A DNA stretch of 64,000 bases from Psychroserpens ponticola (GCF_023556315.2 NZ_CP116221.1:3238001-3302000); one strand, 5' to 3'. Numbered from the stretch's first letter, positions 52,038 through 62,612 are shown. The notes: generated from the sequence alone by a model not told the origin. Numbers and translations are program-made.

Positions 52038-55000
52038 ATGAAAACATTTTTAAATAGCTTGCTGCTATTAGTTTTTTTGTTACCTGCAACTTTATTTGCA
52101 CAAACTTTGGTAACTGGAACCGTAACAGACCAAGCTGATACATCTCCCTTACCAGGTGTCAATATCCTTGTCAAAGGGACTACAACTGGAGCTGCAACTG
52201 ACTTTGATGGTCATTATAGCATTACAGTTAATCAAGGCGATATTCTAGTATTCTCTTATTTAGGATATATAACTCAGGAAATTACCTTCTCAGGCCAATC
52301 TCCTTTAGACGTTATATTGGTTGAAGACGCGTCACAACTTGATGAAATTGTCATTATTGGATATGGATCTGTAAAAAAAGAAGATCTTACTGGATCTGTT
52401 GATGTAATTTCTTCAAAAGACTTTAATCAAGGCCCTATTGTGTCTACCGATCAATTATTAAGTGGTAAAGCTGCAGGTGTTCGTATTACAAACTCTGGAG
52501 GTTCTCCAGATTCTGCACCAAACATTAGAATTCGTGGTGGTGCTTCATTATCTGCAAATAGTAGTCCATTAATTGTTATTGATGGTGTACCAATTGGAAA
52601 TGACAGTCCTGCTGGAGTAAGCAATCCTTTGTCATTAGTCAACCCAAATGATGTCGAAAGCTTCTCTATATTAAAAGATGCTTCGGCAACAGCAATTTAT
52701 GGCTCTCGAGCTTCTAATGGTGTAATCATTATTACAACTAAAAAAGGAACCTCTGGAGATGAAATAATTTACAACTTCTCTTCTGATATTTCTGTTAGTA
52801 AAGCTGGAAGTGGTTTAGATATGATGACAAGTAGTGAATATGTTAAGTTCATTCAAGAATACCACCCAACTTTCGTAAGCTCTTTAGGAGTACCTGTAGG
52901 TTCGGTAAGTACAAATGAATCTGTATCTCAAATTATAGATGGTCGTGCTATATATGACACTGATTGGAGAGATAATGTATTTAGAACTGCAATAACATCA
53001 AATACAAATTTTAGTGCTAGAGCAAATTTATTCAAAAAAATACCTTTCAGAGCATCTGTAGGATATACCAATGCCAAAGGTGTTGTAATGTCGGATGATT
53101 ATGAACGTGTAAGTGCTTCTTTTAAATTAACTCCTAAATTATTGGATGATAATTTAAAATTAGATATTAATGCTAAAGCGACGTATGCAGACAAAAATTC
53201 TATTGACACAGGTGGAGCTCTTGGAGGCGCAATTAATTTCGATCCAACAAAACCTGTATATGATAACAATAGCATTTTCGGAGGTTATTATGTAAACATG
53301 AATGGAAACTTAATAGATGGTCAATGGAATCCAGTTGCATTACTAAATCAACGTGAGCGCCCAGAACGTGTATTTAGATTTTTAGGAAACGTAGAATTAG
53401 ATTACAAATTGCCTTTCGTACCAGGTTTAAAAGCTGTTGTTAATTTAGGGTTAGATGCATCTAGAGCAAAAATTGAAGAGCGTTTTTCTGATAACTCTTT
53501 AGCGACATATCGTGTCACTGGCAATGATACTTCACCTTATGTGTTTAATCCAGGTGTTAATTTTGCAGAAAGACAACACATAACTAATACTACATTAGAT
53601 GCTTATGTTCAATATAATAAAGATTTGGAAGGAAGTTTTATTAACAAGTTTGATGTACAAGCAGGTTATTCGTACCAAAATTTTAAAAACGACGGAAACA
53701 AAGACGAGTATGATTATATAACTACTGAACAACAGGAGTTAGACTATAATCTTACTATTGGTGACCGATTTGAAACTTTTGATGCCAACAATCCTAATAA
53801 CAGGTATTACAACCTTTTAAATCTACAATCATTCTTTGGTCGTTCAAATATAGATTTCGCAGGAAAATATCTTTTAACTTTATCATTTAGAGCAGATGCG
53901 TCTTCATTATTCCAAGAAGATAACCGTTGGGGATTTTTCCCATCAGCAGCATTCGCTTGGAAAATTAATAAGGAATCTTTCTTACAAAACAGCAACTTTA
54001 TTAATGATTTAAAATTAAGATTAGGTTGGGGACAAACAGGACAACAAGACATTACAAATGTTGTAGGATATTACCCATCAAGGGCATTATTCCAACCTGG
54101 TAGTAATAATAGTCAATATTTACCGACGTCAGGATTATATTCTGCAATACCTTTTAATTCTGAATTAACATGGGAAAAAACAACCACTTATAATGCTGGT
54201 CTTGATTTTGATATTTTAAGCAATAATCTGATTACAGGTGCTTTTGATGTTTATTTTAGAAAAACCACAGACTTACTAGCAGATGTTCCACTTCCTCCAG
54301 GGCAATCATTCTCTAGTAGTTTTGCTGATAACGTTGGTGAAACTGAAAGCAAAGGATTTGAATTAAATTTAAATATTAACCCTATTCAAACAGAGGATTT
54401 CAGATTTAGCATTGTTTCAAATATTGCTTACAACAATACAGAAATCACAGACTTAGAAGGACTAGCAAGTATTCCAACTGGTGGTACTGTAACAGGTACA
54501 GGTACATTCTTACAACGTCATGCTGTAGGACAACAGGCTGGAAGCGCATATGTATTTAAACAATTATACGATGCTAATGGCACGCCTATTCCAGGTGCAT
54601 TTGCAGATACAAATGGAGATAACGTCATTAATGATGATGACCGTTATTATCAATCAATCGCGCCAAACTGGACGTATGGATTTGGATTAAACTTTGCTTA
54701 TAAAAATTGGGATTTAAGTTCTAGTTTTAGAGGGCAAATTGGTGGAAACGTTTTTAACTTAAATAAACTTAGTTACGGAAACGTAGAAAATGCATTACCA
54801 GATAACAATACCAGTTTATCAAATGTACTAAACTTTTATGATGGAGCTGCTGATCCTGCTTTCTATGAAGCAATTGGAAATACAATTTATTCTGATTACT
54901 ACCTAGAAGATGCATCATTCCTTAGATGTGATAACATTGCATTAGGTCATAGATTTGATAATATAATTAAGGATGTTACTGTACGTTTTTATGGAAGTGT

Positions 55001-55121
55001 TACTAATCCTTTCATTGTTACTGATTATTCTGGGCAAGATCCAGAAAATTTTGGAGGAATAGATGGTAATTTCTACCCTAGACCTACCGTATATACAGTT
55101 GGAATTAATTTAGACTTTTAA
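52038..55121 (+). CDS. susC: SusC/RagA-family TonB-dependent outer membrane transporter
   Basis: 1027 aa outer-membrane receptor importing maltodextrins with the SusD partner. Signal peptide about 1-22 (PATLFAQ). CarboxypepD_reg domain about 24-100 (VTGTVTDQADTSPLPGVNILVKG). The TonB-box region and plug follow: LDEIVIIGYGSVKKEDLTGSV, then ILKDASATAIYGSRASNGVIIITTKKG, the SusC hallmark. The remainder is a 22-strand barrel ending TVYTVGINLDF with a C-terminal Phe. Substrate assignment rests on the surrounding amylases and on the two starch-binding lipoproteins that follow. First gene of the rightward operon. Confidence 0.95.
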   Translation: MKTFLNSLLLLVFLLPATLFAQTLVTGTVTDQADTSPLPGVNILVKGTTTGAATDFDGHYSITVNQGDILVFSYLGYITQEITFSGQSPLDVILVEDASQLDEIVIIGYGSVKKEDLTGSVDVISSKDFNQGPIVSTDQLLSGKAAGVRITNSGGSPDSAPNIRIRGGASLSANSSPLIVIDGVPIGNDSPAGVSNPLSLVNPNDVESFSILKDASATAIYGSRASNGVIIITTKKGTSGDEIIYNFSSDISVSKAGSGLDMMTSSEYVKFIQEYHPTFVSSLGVPVGSVSTNESVSQIIDGRAIYDTDWRDNVFRTAITSNTNFSARANLFKKIPFRASVGYTNAKGVVMSDDYERVSASFKLTPKLLDDNLKLDINAKATYADKNSIDTGGALGGAINFDPTKPVYDNNSIFGGYYVNMNGNLIDGQWNPVALLNQRERPERVFRFLGNVELDYKLPFVPGLKAVVNLGLDASRAKIEERFSDNSLATYRVTGNDTSPYVFNPGVNFAERQHITNTTLDAYVQYNKDLEGSFINKFDVQAGYSYQNFKNDGNKDEYDYITTEQQELDYNLTIGDRFETFDANNPNNRYYNLLNLQSFFGRSNIDFAGKYLLTLSFRADASSLFQEDNRWGFFPSAAFAWKINKESFLQNSNFINDLKLRLGWGQTGQQDITNVVGYYPSRALFQPGSNNSQYLPTSGLYSAIPFNSELTWEKTTTYNAGLDFDILSNNLITGAFDVYFRKTTDLLADVPLPPGQSFSSSFADNVGETESKGFELNLNINPIQTEDFRFSIVSNIAYNNTEITDLEGLASIPTGGTVTGTGTFLQRHAVGQQAGSAYVFKQLYDANGTPIPGAFADTNGDNVINDDDRYYQSIAPNWTYGFGLNFAYKNWDLSSSFRGQIGGNVFNLNKLSYGNVENALPDNNTSLSNVLNFYDGAADPAFYEAIGNTIYSDYYLEDASFLRCDNIALGHRFDNIIKDVTVRFYGSVTNPFIVTDYSGQDPENFGGIDGNFYPRPTVYTVGINLDF

Positions 55122-55131
55122 ACAAAAAAAT

Positions 55132-56694
55132 ATGAAAAAAGCTATAAAAACAATAGTTGTACTATTAAGTTTCTCTTTTCTAGGAATTTATTCATGTACA
55201 GACGATCTTAATGTTGAACCCAAAGTTGAATTAACATTAGAAGAGTTATTGGCTCAAGATCCTAACGCAATCGAAGGTATTGTATCTCGGTTATATGCAT
55301 CATTTGCACTCTCAGGACCAGATGGCTCAGGAAGTTCAGATATCGATGATGATGCTGGTGAATCTCCTTTTTTAAGAGGAATTGTAAACCTACAAGATTT
55401 TACTGCTGATGGCATGAAGAATCGTTGGGGAGATGATGGATTAGACCAATTAACAACAACATCTAACTGGGATGGAAATAATAAATTTTTCAGATACTTA
55501 TACAATCGAATTTATTATACCATACCTCAATGTAATAATCTTATTGATGTACTAAGCTCAGTTTCATTAGAAGGAACAGACTTGGCAAAAAATGAAGCTC
55601 GTTTTTTACGATCTTTAGCTTACTTTTACCTAATTGATTCTTTTGGTAAAGGTGTTCTCGTTACAGAAGATGATTTAGGAACGAGTGATCCACTTCCAGA
55701 GTCTACTCGTTTAGAACTGTTTACTTATGTAGAAACTGAATTGTTAGAGATTGAACCATTAATGCCACCATCAAATGGTTATGGTAGAGCAAATACTTTT
55801 GTAGTAGATATGTTACTTGCCAAACTATATATGAATGCTGAAGTTTATATTGGACAACCAAAATATGATCAAGCATCAATTTATGTTAATAAAATCATAA
55901 ACGAAGGTGGATATCAATTAGCAACGAATTTTGTTCAAAATTTCTCAGGAGACAACGATAATTCTCCTGAAATTATTTTTCCTTTAATTGCTGACGCTGT
56001 AAGTAGTCAAAGTTTTGGTAACACAACGTATATCGTAAATGGTAGTTTAAGTTCTGACACTATGCCTATTGAAGATTTTGGCGCATTAGAAGGCTGGCAA
56101 GGACATCGTGCTTCATCAGCATGGTACGGATTATTTGGATCAAGTGCTTCTGAATTAGCTGCTTCTAATGATGTTAGAGCAAGTTTATTTTGGACAAATG
56201 GTCATAATTATGAGATGACAGATTATAGAGAATGGACAGATGGTTATCCATCAATTAAATTTAGAAATACAGATTATGATGTGGCAACTTCTGCAACAAG
56301 TTTCTCTGGTACAGATTTCCCATTATATAGATTAGCTGATGTATATTTAATGTATGCTGAATTAGCGGTAGTACATAATGCAATTGGAACGGATAACAAT
56401 ACGGCTTTAGATTTAGTAAATCAAGTTAGAACACGTTCTAATGCTAACTCAATAAGTTCATTTGAATTAACTGAAGATTTTATTTTAGATGAAAGAGGTA
56501 GAGAATTAAACTTAGAAGGACATAGACGTACAGATTTAATACGTTTCAATAAGTTCACAGGAGGAAACTATATTTGGCCTTGGAAAGGAAATACAGCTGC
56601 AGGAACATCTATTCCTGATCATTACAAGTTATTCCCTATTCCTGAACAAGCTAGAGGAGCAAATCCTAATTTAACACAAAACACAGGATATTAA
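55132..56694 (+). CDS. susD: SusD/RagB-family glycan-binding lipoprotein
   Basis: 520 aa surface lipoprotein forming the lid of the SusC channel. Lipobox GIYSCTDD (Cys22). TPR-like helices (ARFLRSLAYFYLIDSFGKG near 160) and C-terminal features RLADVYLMYAELAV, ALDLVNQVRTRSN and DERGRELNLEGHRRTDLIRFNKF are standard for SusD. It ends FPIPEQARGANPNLTQNTGY, the usual SusD terminus. Ten bases after susC. Confidence 0.95.
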   Translation: MKKAIKTIVVLLSFSFLGIYSCTDDLNVEPKVELTLEELLAQDPNAIEGIVSRLYASFALSGPDGSGSSDIDDDAGESPFLRGIVNLQDFTADGMKNRWGDDGLDQLTTTSNWDGNNKFFRYLYNRIYYTIPQCNNLIDVLSSVSLEGTDLAKNEARFLRSLAYFYLIDSFGKGVLVTEDDLGTSDPLPESTRLELFTYVETELLEIEPLMPPSNGYGRANTFVVDMLLAKLYMNAEVYIGQPKYDQASIYVNKIINEGGYQLATNFVQNFSGDNDNSPEIIFPLIADAVSSQSFGNTTYIVNGSLSSDTMPIEDFGALEGWQGHRASSAWYGLFGSSASELAASNDVRASLFWTNGHNYEMTDYREWTDGYPSIKFRNTDYDVATSATSFSGTDFPLYRLADVYLMYAELAVVHNAIGTDNNTALDLVNQVRTRSNANSISSFELTEDFILDERGRELNLEGHRRTDLIRFNKFTGGNYIWPWKGNTAAGTSIPDHYKLFPIPEQARGANPNLTQNTGY

Positions 56695-56698
56695 AACT

Positions 56699-57769
56699 AT
56701 GAAAATGAAATATTTATTTAAGTTTTGTCTCATAACATTTACATTATTCATTTCATGTAGTGATGACGACAATTTACAAATTTCCGAAGGGAGTTTCGGA
56801 AATATCCTAACACCAGATGAAGGACAAGTTATAATTCTTAATCCTTTTGAGGATCAAACAAATATTGCAATTACTGTAAGTTGGGAAGATGCTACTTACG
56901 ATGTTCCAACTAGTATCAATTATACTGCTGAAATAGCTGTATCTGGAACAAATTTTGAAAACCCAATTGCAATTGGAAATACTAACACTAATTCGTTATC
57001 AACTAACATTTCTAATTTTAATGGTTTTGTAACCCAAGCTGGTTTATTTCCATTTGTTGAAGGCGCTTTAGATATTAGAATTAAATCTGATATAGGTGAC
57101 GAAAATGTATTGCCACAATACTCAAGTATGGTAACAATTACTGTAACACCATTCACTACAGACTTACCAAGGTTAGCTGTTCCTGGAAATCATCAAGGTT
57201 GGGATCCTCCAACAGCACCTAATTTAGCTGCTTCAGCATTTGGAGAAACTGACTACGAAGGTTATGTATGGCTAGATGGTGAGTATAAATTTTTAGCACC
57301 AGATCAAACAGGAGCATTCGATTGGGGGAATACAGATTGGGGAGATGATGGTACTAGCACAGGTGTATTAGTAGACATGGATGGTGAAGCTAATTGTAAT
57401 GCAACAGTTGCTGGATATTATTTAGTAAAGGCAAATACTTCTGATTTGACATATTCTACTGAAGCTCAAAGCTGGGGAATTATAGGTAATGCAACACCAA
57501 CAGGTTGGGATAGTGATACAGATATGATTTACGATCCTGCAACACGCATGCTTAGCTTAACTTTAGATTTAACAGCTCAAGAAGCTCCAGATAATGGAAT
57601 TAAATTTAGAGCTAATGACGGTTGGGACATCAACTTAGGAGATTCTGGTGCAGATGGCACTATGGAATTTGGTGGTGATAATATTGGAATAGCTGAATCT
57701 GGGAACTATACAATTACACTAGACTTAAGCAATCCTAGAGAGTATACTTATTCTTTAACTTTAAACTAA
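56699..57769 (+). CDS. SusE-like starch-binding lipoprotein
   Basis: 356 aa. Lipobox FISCSDDD (Cys19) followed by acids, as in surface-exposed lipoproteins. Residues about 25-155 form an SusE-type Ig-like domain (DEGQVIILNPFEDQTNIAITVSW). Two beta-sandwich starch-binding modules follow: LAVPGNHQGWDPPTAPN (about 161-255) and WGIIGNATPTGWDSDTDM (about 262-356). Aromatic residues in these modules probably hold alpha-glucan. Four bases after susD, therefore in the same operon. Confidence 0.88.
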   Translation: MKMKYLFKFCLITFTLFISCSDDDNLQISEGSFGNILTPDEGQVIILNPFEDQTNIAITVSWEDATYDVPTSINYTAEIAVSGTNFENPIAIGNTNTNSLSTNISNFNGFVTQAGLFPFVEGALDIRIKSDIGDENVLPQYSSMVTITVTPFTTDLPRLAVPGNHQGWDPPTAPNLAASAFGETDYEGYVWLDGEYKFLAPDQTGAFDWGNTDWGDDGTSTGVLVDMDGEANCNATVAGYYLVKANTSDLTYSTEAQSWGIIGNATPTGWDSDTDMIYDPATRMLSLTLDLTAQEAPDNGIKFRANDGWDINLGDSGADGTMEFGGDNIGIAESGNYTITLDLSNPREYTYSLTLN

Positions 57770-57775
57770 AAAACA

Positions 57776-59599
57776 ATGAAAAAGATATTAAAACTAGTAT
57801 CCTTATTTACTATACTAATATTTGCTGTAAATTGTGATGATACTGAAGATTTTGAGTTTACTACTCCTGTAGAGAGCTTTAGCATTATTACTCCAGGTGA
57901 TGGAGTTAGCATAATATTAGATGGTTCTAACGACCAAAACCCAGCTCTTACAATAGTATGGAATGACAATATTACTGGAGCAGAAACTTATGCTATTGAA
58001 ATGTCAATAGATGAAGAGTTTACAAATCCTTTGACTATTGGTAATTCAAATTCAAATACTTTTACAATGTCTGTTGAAGGCTTAAATTCATTATTATTAG
58101 ATAATGATATTTCTGCTCTAGAAGAAACTTCAATATATTTAAGAGTTATAGGTAATGACTCACAAACTAGCGCGATTAGATTAACTGTAAGTTCTTATCC
58201 TGAAGAAAATCCAATTATTACTAGTCCTGATAGTACATTTGAAATTGTATTATCAGACATTACAGAAGATGAAACTGCATTAACTGTTGATTGGACAGAT
58301 CCTAACTTCTCTCCTGACAGCCCAGTAGTTATAAATTACAATATTGAAATAGCTGTAGCAGGAACAGATTTTGCAACTGTAGAATCTTTAGGTGATACAC
58401 AAGATAGAACCTTATCTTTTACTCATAGCGAATTGAATGCTGCTGCACTTAATTTAGGACTTCAAGCAGAAACTGTATCTATGTTAGACCTTAGAGTTCG
58501 TTCTGTGTTAGAAACAACATCTGGAGATCTTGAAAGAAATTCAGATCTTATTACAATTACAGTAACACCGCATGAAGCAGGCTTCCCTTCAGTACTTTAC
58601 GCAGTTGGAGCAGGTCTTCCAGATGCTGGTTGGGGTTGGGGTTCTCCAGAAGAATTTATATCACAAGGCTCTATTTATTCAGCTAATGTTAATTTAAGCC
58701 CAGATAATGGTGGTAATTTTAGGTTTTTTGCTCAACAAGATTGGGGACCAATTGGTTATAATTACCCTTGGTTTGAAGCTAGAGGTTATACTATTGATGC
58801 CGATTTAATAAATGCAAATGATGGTGATAGTAATTTCCAATTTATAGGCACAGCTGGAGAATATTCTCTTGAAATTGATACAGAAAATAAAACCCTTACT
58901 TTAGGTAATCCTACAGTAGGTTCAAACTGTGAATACGACCAACTATGGCTAGTTGGAGCTGGTGTACCTGACGCAGGTTGGGGTTGGGCATCTCCTGTAC
59001 AATTACCATGTACTGGATCTGGAGTATATGCAGGTAACGTAAACCTAGCAAATGATTCTTTTAGATTCTTTACTGATAGTGCATTAGAATGGGCTTCTCC
59101 AAGTTTCAATTATCCTTATTATACAAATGAAGGGTATACTATAGATTCAAATTTCGCAGATGCAATGGATGGTGACAATAACTTCTCATTTACAGGAACT
59201 CCAGGAGAATATTTCTTAACAGTTGATACAATTAATCAAACAATTACTTTAGGCTCTCCTCAAACAAATTGTGAATATGATCAACTTTGGTTAGTTGGAG
59301 CTGGTGTACCTGACGCAGGTTGGGCATGGACAACTCCTGTACAATTACCATGTACTGGTGACGGTGTCTATTCTGGTTCTGTTACTTTTGCAAATGACTC
59401 CTTTAGATTTTTTACTGATAGCGCATTAGAATGGGATTCTCCAAGTTTTAATTATCCTTACTATGTAAGTGAAGGTTTTACTATCGATCCAAATTTTGAG
59501 GATGCATTGGATGGTGATAATAACTTCTCATTTACAGGTGCTCCTGGAACATATACCCTAACTGTGGATACTGTTAACATGAGCATTACACTAAATTAA
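57776..59599 (+). CDS. SusE/F-like lipoprotein with triplicated starch-binding modules
   Basis: 607 aa. Signal peptide with atypical lipobox FAVNCDD (Cys20). Two SusE-type domains (about 35-140 and 143-268) precede three tandem C-terminal modules of about 114 residues starting near 270, 384 and 498. Each module contains VGAGxPDAGWxW and FRFF, then a FNYPYY or similar aromatic patch and TLTVDT-like strands. The last two modules are nearly identical in sequence. They likely bind starch at the cell surface. Repeats suggest recent duplication. A strong terminator follows the stop. Confidence 0.87.
   Translation: MKKILKLVSLFTILIFAVNCDDTEDFEFTTPVESFSIITPGDGVSIILDGSNDQNPALTIVWNDNITGAETYAIEMSIDEEFTNPLTIGNSNSNTFTMSVEGLNSLLLDNDISALEETSIYLRVIGNDSQTSAIRLTVSSYPEENPIITSPDSTFEIVLSDITEDETALTVDWTDPNFSPDSPVVINYNIEIAVAGTDFATVESLGDTQDRTLSFTHSELNAAALNLGLQAETVSMLDLRVRSVLETTSGDLERNSDLITITVTPHEAGFPSVLYAVGAGLPDAGWGWGSPEEFISQGSIYSANVNLSPDNGGNFRFFAQQDWGPIGYNYPWFEARGYTIDADLINANDGDSNFQFIGTAGEYSLEIDTENKTLTLGNPTVGSNCEYDQLWLVGAGVPDAGWGWASPVQLPCTGSGVYAGNVNLANDSFRFFTDSALEWASPSFNYPYYTNEGYTIDSNFADAMDGDNNFSFTGTPGEYFLTVDTINQTITLGSPQTNCEYDQLWLVGAGVPDAGWAWTTPVQLPCTGDGVYSGSVTFANDSFRFFTDSALEWDSPSFNYPYYVSEGFTIDPNFEDALDGDNNFSFTGAPGTYTLTVDTVNMSITLN
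58583..59597 (+). repeat. Tandem 342-base coding repeat (three units)
   Basis: Units begin about 58583, 58925 and 59267 with an exact 342-base (114 codon) step between the second and third. These two share long identical blocks such as GGAGCTGGTGTACCTGACGC. The first unit is more divergent. Confidence 0.8.
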
Positions 59600-59607
59600 T
59601 AATAAAC

Positions 59608-59647
59608 TTAAAAGGCTATGATGTAAATACAACATAGCCTTTTTTTT
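59608..59647 (+). terminator. Rho-independent terminator after the SusE/F-like gene
   Basis: AAAAGGCTATG / CATAGCCTTTT hairpin with a 12-base loop and an eight-T run. It ends just 12 bases before the next ATG, so it probably works as an attenuator between the binding-protein genes and the secreted amylase. Confidence 0.85.
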
Positions 59648-59658
59648 AAATACATGCT

Positions 59659-62532
59659 ATGAAAAAAATTTTACTCCTATTATTATTAATATCATTCTAT
59701 TCTAAAGCTCAAGTTTCTCTTAGTGTAGGAGCTATTGAAGTAGATCAACCTGTTACTATTACCCTTGACATAAACAATACTGTTGATACAGACTGTAATG
59801 GAATTACTAATCCAACTAGTGTTTACATGCACTCAGGAATTGGTGATAATTCAGATGCTTTTGGATTTAATGTTATTGGTAATTGGGGACTAGATGATGG
59901 TGTTGGGCAAATGACAAATCAAGGTGGCGGAATATATACTATTACGATAACTCCACAAACTTATTACGGATTAACACAACCTCAAGCTGATGCAGCAACT
60001 CAAATAGGAATGGTCTTTAGAAATGAAGATGGAACTCAAGAGTTAAAAGAGGATGGTTGTAATGATTATATATTTTCAGTTGGTACTGTGAGTATTGTTA
60101 TAACAGAACCTTCAGCTTCTGAAGTTGTAATAAATTCAGGTGACGACTTAACTGTTAAATCTATAATATATTTTCAAGGATCATCAACAGTGCAAGGAAG
60201 TTATGAAATTTTCTACAATAACGTGTCTGTTGGAACTGGAACTTGTGGGTTTCCTAATTGCACATATACAATACCAAATATAACTGAAAGTGGCACTGTT
60301 CGTGTTGTTGGTTCTCCTCCTGCTCCTAATTCAAGTGAATCAGGTGAAACAAGTTTTGAGGTCTTTGTCGTAACTGCTGTAACTGAAGAAGTACTTCCTA
60401 CTGGTGTTGAAGATGGAATTAACTACAGCTCTAATCAAACAAAAGCAACCTTAGTATTAACAGCACCTGGAAAAGAATTCATTCAAATAGCTGGAAGTTT
60501 CAACAATTATACACCTACAAATTCAGACGTAATGAAACGTGATCCTAGTACAGGAAAATATTGGTTAGAACTTACTGGTTTAACACCTGGTCAAATTGAA
60601 ACTTACCAATATTGGGTTTTTGATACTAATCCTATCGCTGATTCTCCAGGACTTGTTAAGACTGCAGATCCATTTTCAACTTTAGTATTATCACCTTTTG
60701 ATGATCCGTACATTCCAAGTAATAGTTATCCAAACTTACCAACGTATCCAGCTGGACAAGAACGAGAGGTTACTGTTTTACAAACAGGACAAACACCATA
60801 TAATTGGCAAGTTGCAAACTTCAATAAACCAAAAAAAGAAGACTTAGTAGTTTATGAAGTCTTAATCAGAGATTTTGATGCTGATAGAAATTATCAAAAC
60901 TTAATTGACCGTATTGATTACTTTAAAAATCTTAATGTCAATGCTATTCAGTTAATGCCAATTATGGAATATGAAGGGAATGAAAGTTGGGGATACAACA
61001 CATCTTTTCATATGGCTTTAGATAAGTATTATGGTACAGAAGATAAATTTAAAGAATTTGTAGATCTATGTCACCAAAATGATATTGCAGTTATTCTAGA
61101 TGTTGCATTAAATCATGCATTCGGAAGAAATCCAATGAACAGAATGTGGATGAATGATCCTGATGGTGATGGTTGGGGTGAACCAAATAGTGAAAACCCT
61201 TATTTTAATGAAGTTCCAAAACACAGTTATAATGTTGGTTCTGATTTTAATCACCAAAGTACTTTAACTCAAGAATACACAAGACGTGTTGTTAAACATT
61301 GGATTGAAGAATTCAAGATAGATGGATTCCGTTGGGATTTAACAAAAGGGTTTACTCAAATGTGCGAAAATAATGAAGGATGTACTAATAGTTACCAACA
61401 AGACCGTGTAGATATATTAAAAACCTATGCAGATTATTCTTGGTCATTAGATGATACGCATTATGTTATTTTTGAACATTTAGGATCAGAGAATGAAGAG
61501 AAAGAATGGGCAAATCATCGTTATAATGAAGGTAAAGGTGTAATGATGTGGGCTAAAATGACAGACCCTTATAGTCAACTTACAATGGGTTATAACTCTA
61601 ACAATAACATCAACGGTATTGGTCACAAATCGCGTTCACAATTTCAAGGCCCAAGAGTTATGGGTTATACTGAAAGTCATGATGAAGAACGTTTAATGTA
61701 CAAAAATGTAACTTTTGGGAATCAATCTAATGGTTCACATAATGTTACAGATTTAAACACTGCGCTTTCAAGAATGTCAGCTTTAGGTGCTGTTTCAATA
61801 ACGGTTCCTGGTCCAAAAATGTTATGGCATTTTGCACCTTTAGGAATGGATAATTCAATATTTACTTGCCCAGATGGAAGTGTTGATGACGATGGTTGTA
61901 AATTAGACACAAAACCACAACCTCAATGGACAGAAAACTGGTTAGGTGATTCTAATAGAAGACAAATCTATGACGATTGGGCAAGATTAATTACTTTAAA
62001 AATTAATGAGCCAGTATTTGAAGGAGATTACACAATTACTTCAGGAAATTTAACTCCACGAATTGATATTTTCGATACTAGTCTTCCAGGTACTGAAATT
62101 AAAAATGTTGTCATATTAGCCAATTTTGATGTAGTTTCTAAAACTATGAATACTAACTTTCCTACTGGTGGAAATTGGTATGACTTAATGGATAACACTG
62201 GTAATACGACATACAGTGCTGCAACAATTACGATTCCAGCTGGTCAGTTTCGAATATTTGGGAATTTACCTTCAACCTTAAGTAATGAGACATTTACTGC
62301 TACTGAATCTTTTAGTATTTATCCTAATCCAGTAAACACATCATTTAAAACAAATAAAGCATTTGAAAACTTACAAATATTTGATATTACTGGAAAATTA
62401 GTAAAATCATTTAATGGTGAATTCACTAAAAATGACGCTTATGATATTTCAGATTTATCACCAAGTCTTTATTTAGTTAAGATTGAAAATAAAAATGGTC
62501 AAACTTTGACTTCAAAAATATTAAAACTTTAA
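59659..62532 (+). CDS. Secreted GH13 alpha-amylase with T9SS sorting domain
   Basis: 957 aa. Signal peptide about 1-18 (SFYSKAQ). N-terminal beta domains (about 19-255), one with a CBM48-type fold near 265-355 (IQIAGSFNNYTPTNSDVMKRD). The GH13 barrel follows with DVALNHAFG (I), GFRWDLTKGF with nucleophile Asp (II), FEHLGSE with acid Glu (III) and YTESHDEERL (IV). The last 75 residues are a type IX secretion C-terminal domain (SIYPNPVNTSFKT, then LYLVKIENKNGQTLTSKILKL). It therefore acts at the surface or outside, starting starch breakdown. It is probably transcribed by read-through of the terminator upstream. Confidence 0.93.
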   Translation: MKKILLLLLLISFYSKAQVSLSVGAIEVDQPVTITLDINNTVDTDCNGITNPTSVYMHSGIGDNSDAFGFNVIGNWGLDDGVGQMTNQGGGIYTITITPQTYYGLTQPQADAATQIGMVFRNEDGTQELKEDGCNDYIFSVGTVSIVITEPSASEVVINSGDDLTVKSIIYFQGSSTVQGSYEIFYNNVSVGTGTCGFPNCTYTIPNITESGTVRVVGSPPAPNSSESGETSFEVFVVTAVTEEVLPTGVEDGINYSSNQTKATLVLTAPGKEFIQIAGSFNNYTPTNSDVMKRDPSTGKYWLELTGLTPGQIETYQYWVFDTNPIADSPGLVKTADPFSTLVLSPFDDPYIPSNSYPNLPTYPAGQEREVTVLQTGQTPYNWQVANFNKPKKEDLVVYEVLIRDFDADRNYQNLIDRIDYFKNLNVNAIQLMPIMEYEGNESWGYNTSFHMALDKYYGTEDKFKEFVDLCHQNDIAVILDVALNHAFGRNPMNRMWMNDPDGDGWGEPNSENPYFNEVPKHSYNVGSDFNHQSTLTQEYTRRVVKHWIEEFKIDGFRWDLTKGFTQMCENNEGCTNSYQQDRVDILKTYADYSWSLDDTHYVIFEHLGSENEEKEWANHRYNEGKGVMMWAKMTDPYSQLTMGYNSNNNINGIGHKSRSQFQGPRVMGYTESHDEERLMYKNVTFGNQSNGSHNVTDLNTALSRMSALGAVSITVPGPKMLWHFAPLGMDNSIFTCPDGSVDDDGCKLDTKPQPQWTENWLGDSNRRQIYDDWARLITLKINEPVFEGDYTITSGNLTPRIDIFDTSLPGTEIKNVVILANFDVVSKTMNTNFPTGGNWYDLMDNTGNTTYSAATITIPAGQFRIFGNLPSTLSNETFTATESFSIYPNPVNTSFKTNKAFENLQIFDITGKLVKSFNGEFTKNDAYDISDLSPSLYLVKIENKNGQTLTSKILKL

Positions 62533-62562
62533 ATTGATTTTATAGCAATTTGAATTAGCCTG

Positions 62563-62597
62563 AAAAAGCTTTCCATTAACTTGGGAAGCTTTTTTTA
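62563..62597 (+). terminator. Terminator of the secreted amylase gene
   Basis: AGCTTTCC / GGGAAGCT hairpin (one G·U pair), preceded by A's and followed by seven T's, 30 bases after the stop codon. Confidence 0.85.
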
Positions 62598-62612
62598 TTT
62601 AAAATACTCCAC

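Noticed and set aside
51907-52143. 78-codon minus-strand frame over the susC start
   Set aside because: It overlaps the operator and susC signal peptide region and its product is low-complexity; a shadow of susC.
52038-62532. Transposon or integrative element carrying the starch locus
   Set aside because: No integrase, transposase, flanking tRNA or direct repeats were seen, and base composition is like the rest of the window.
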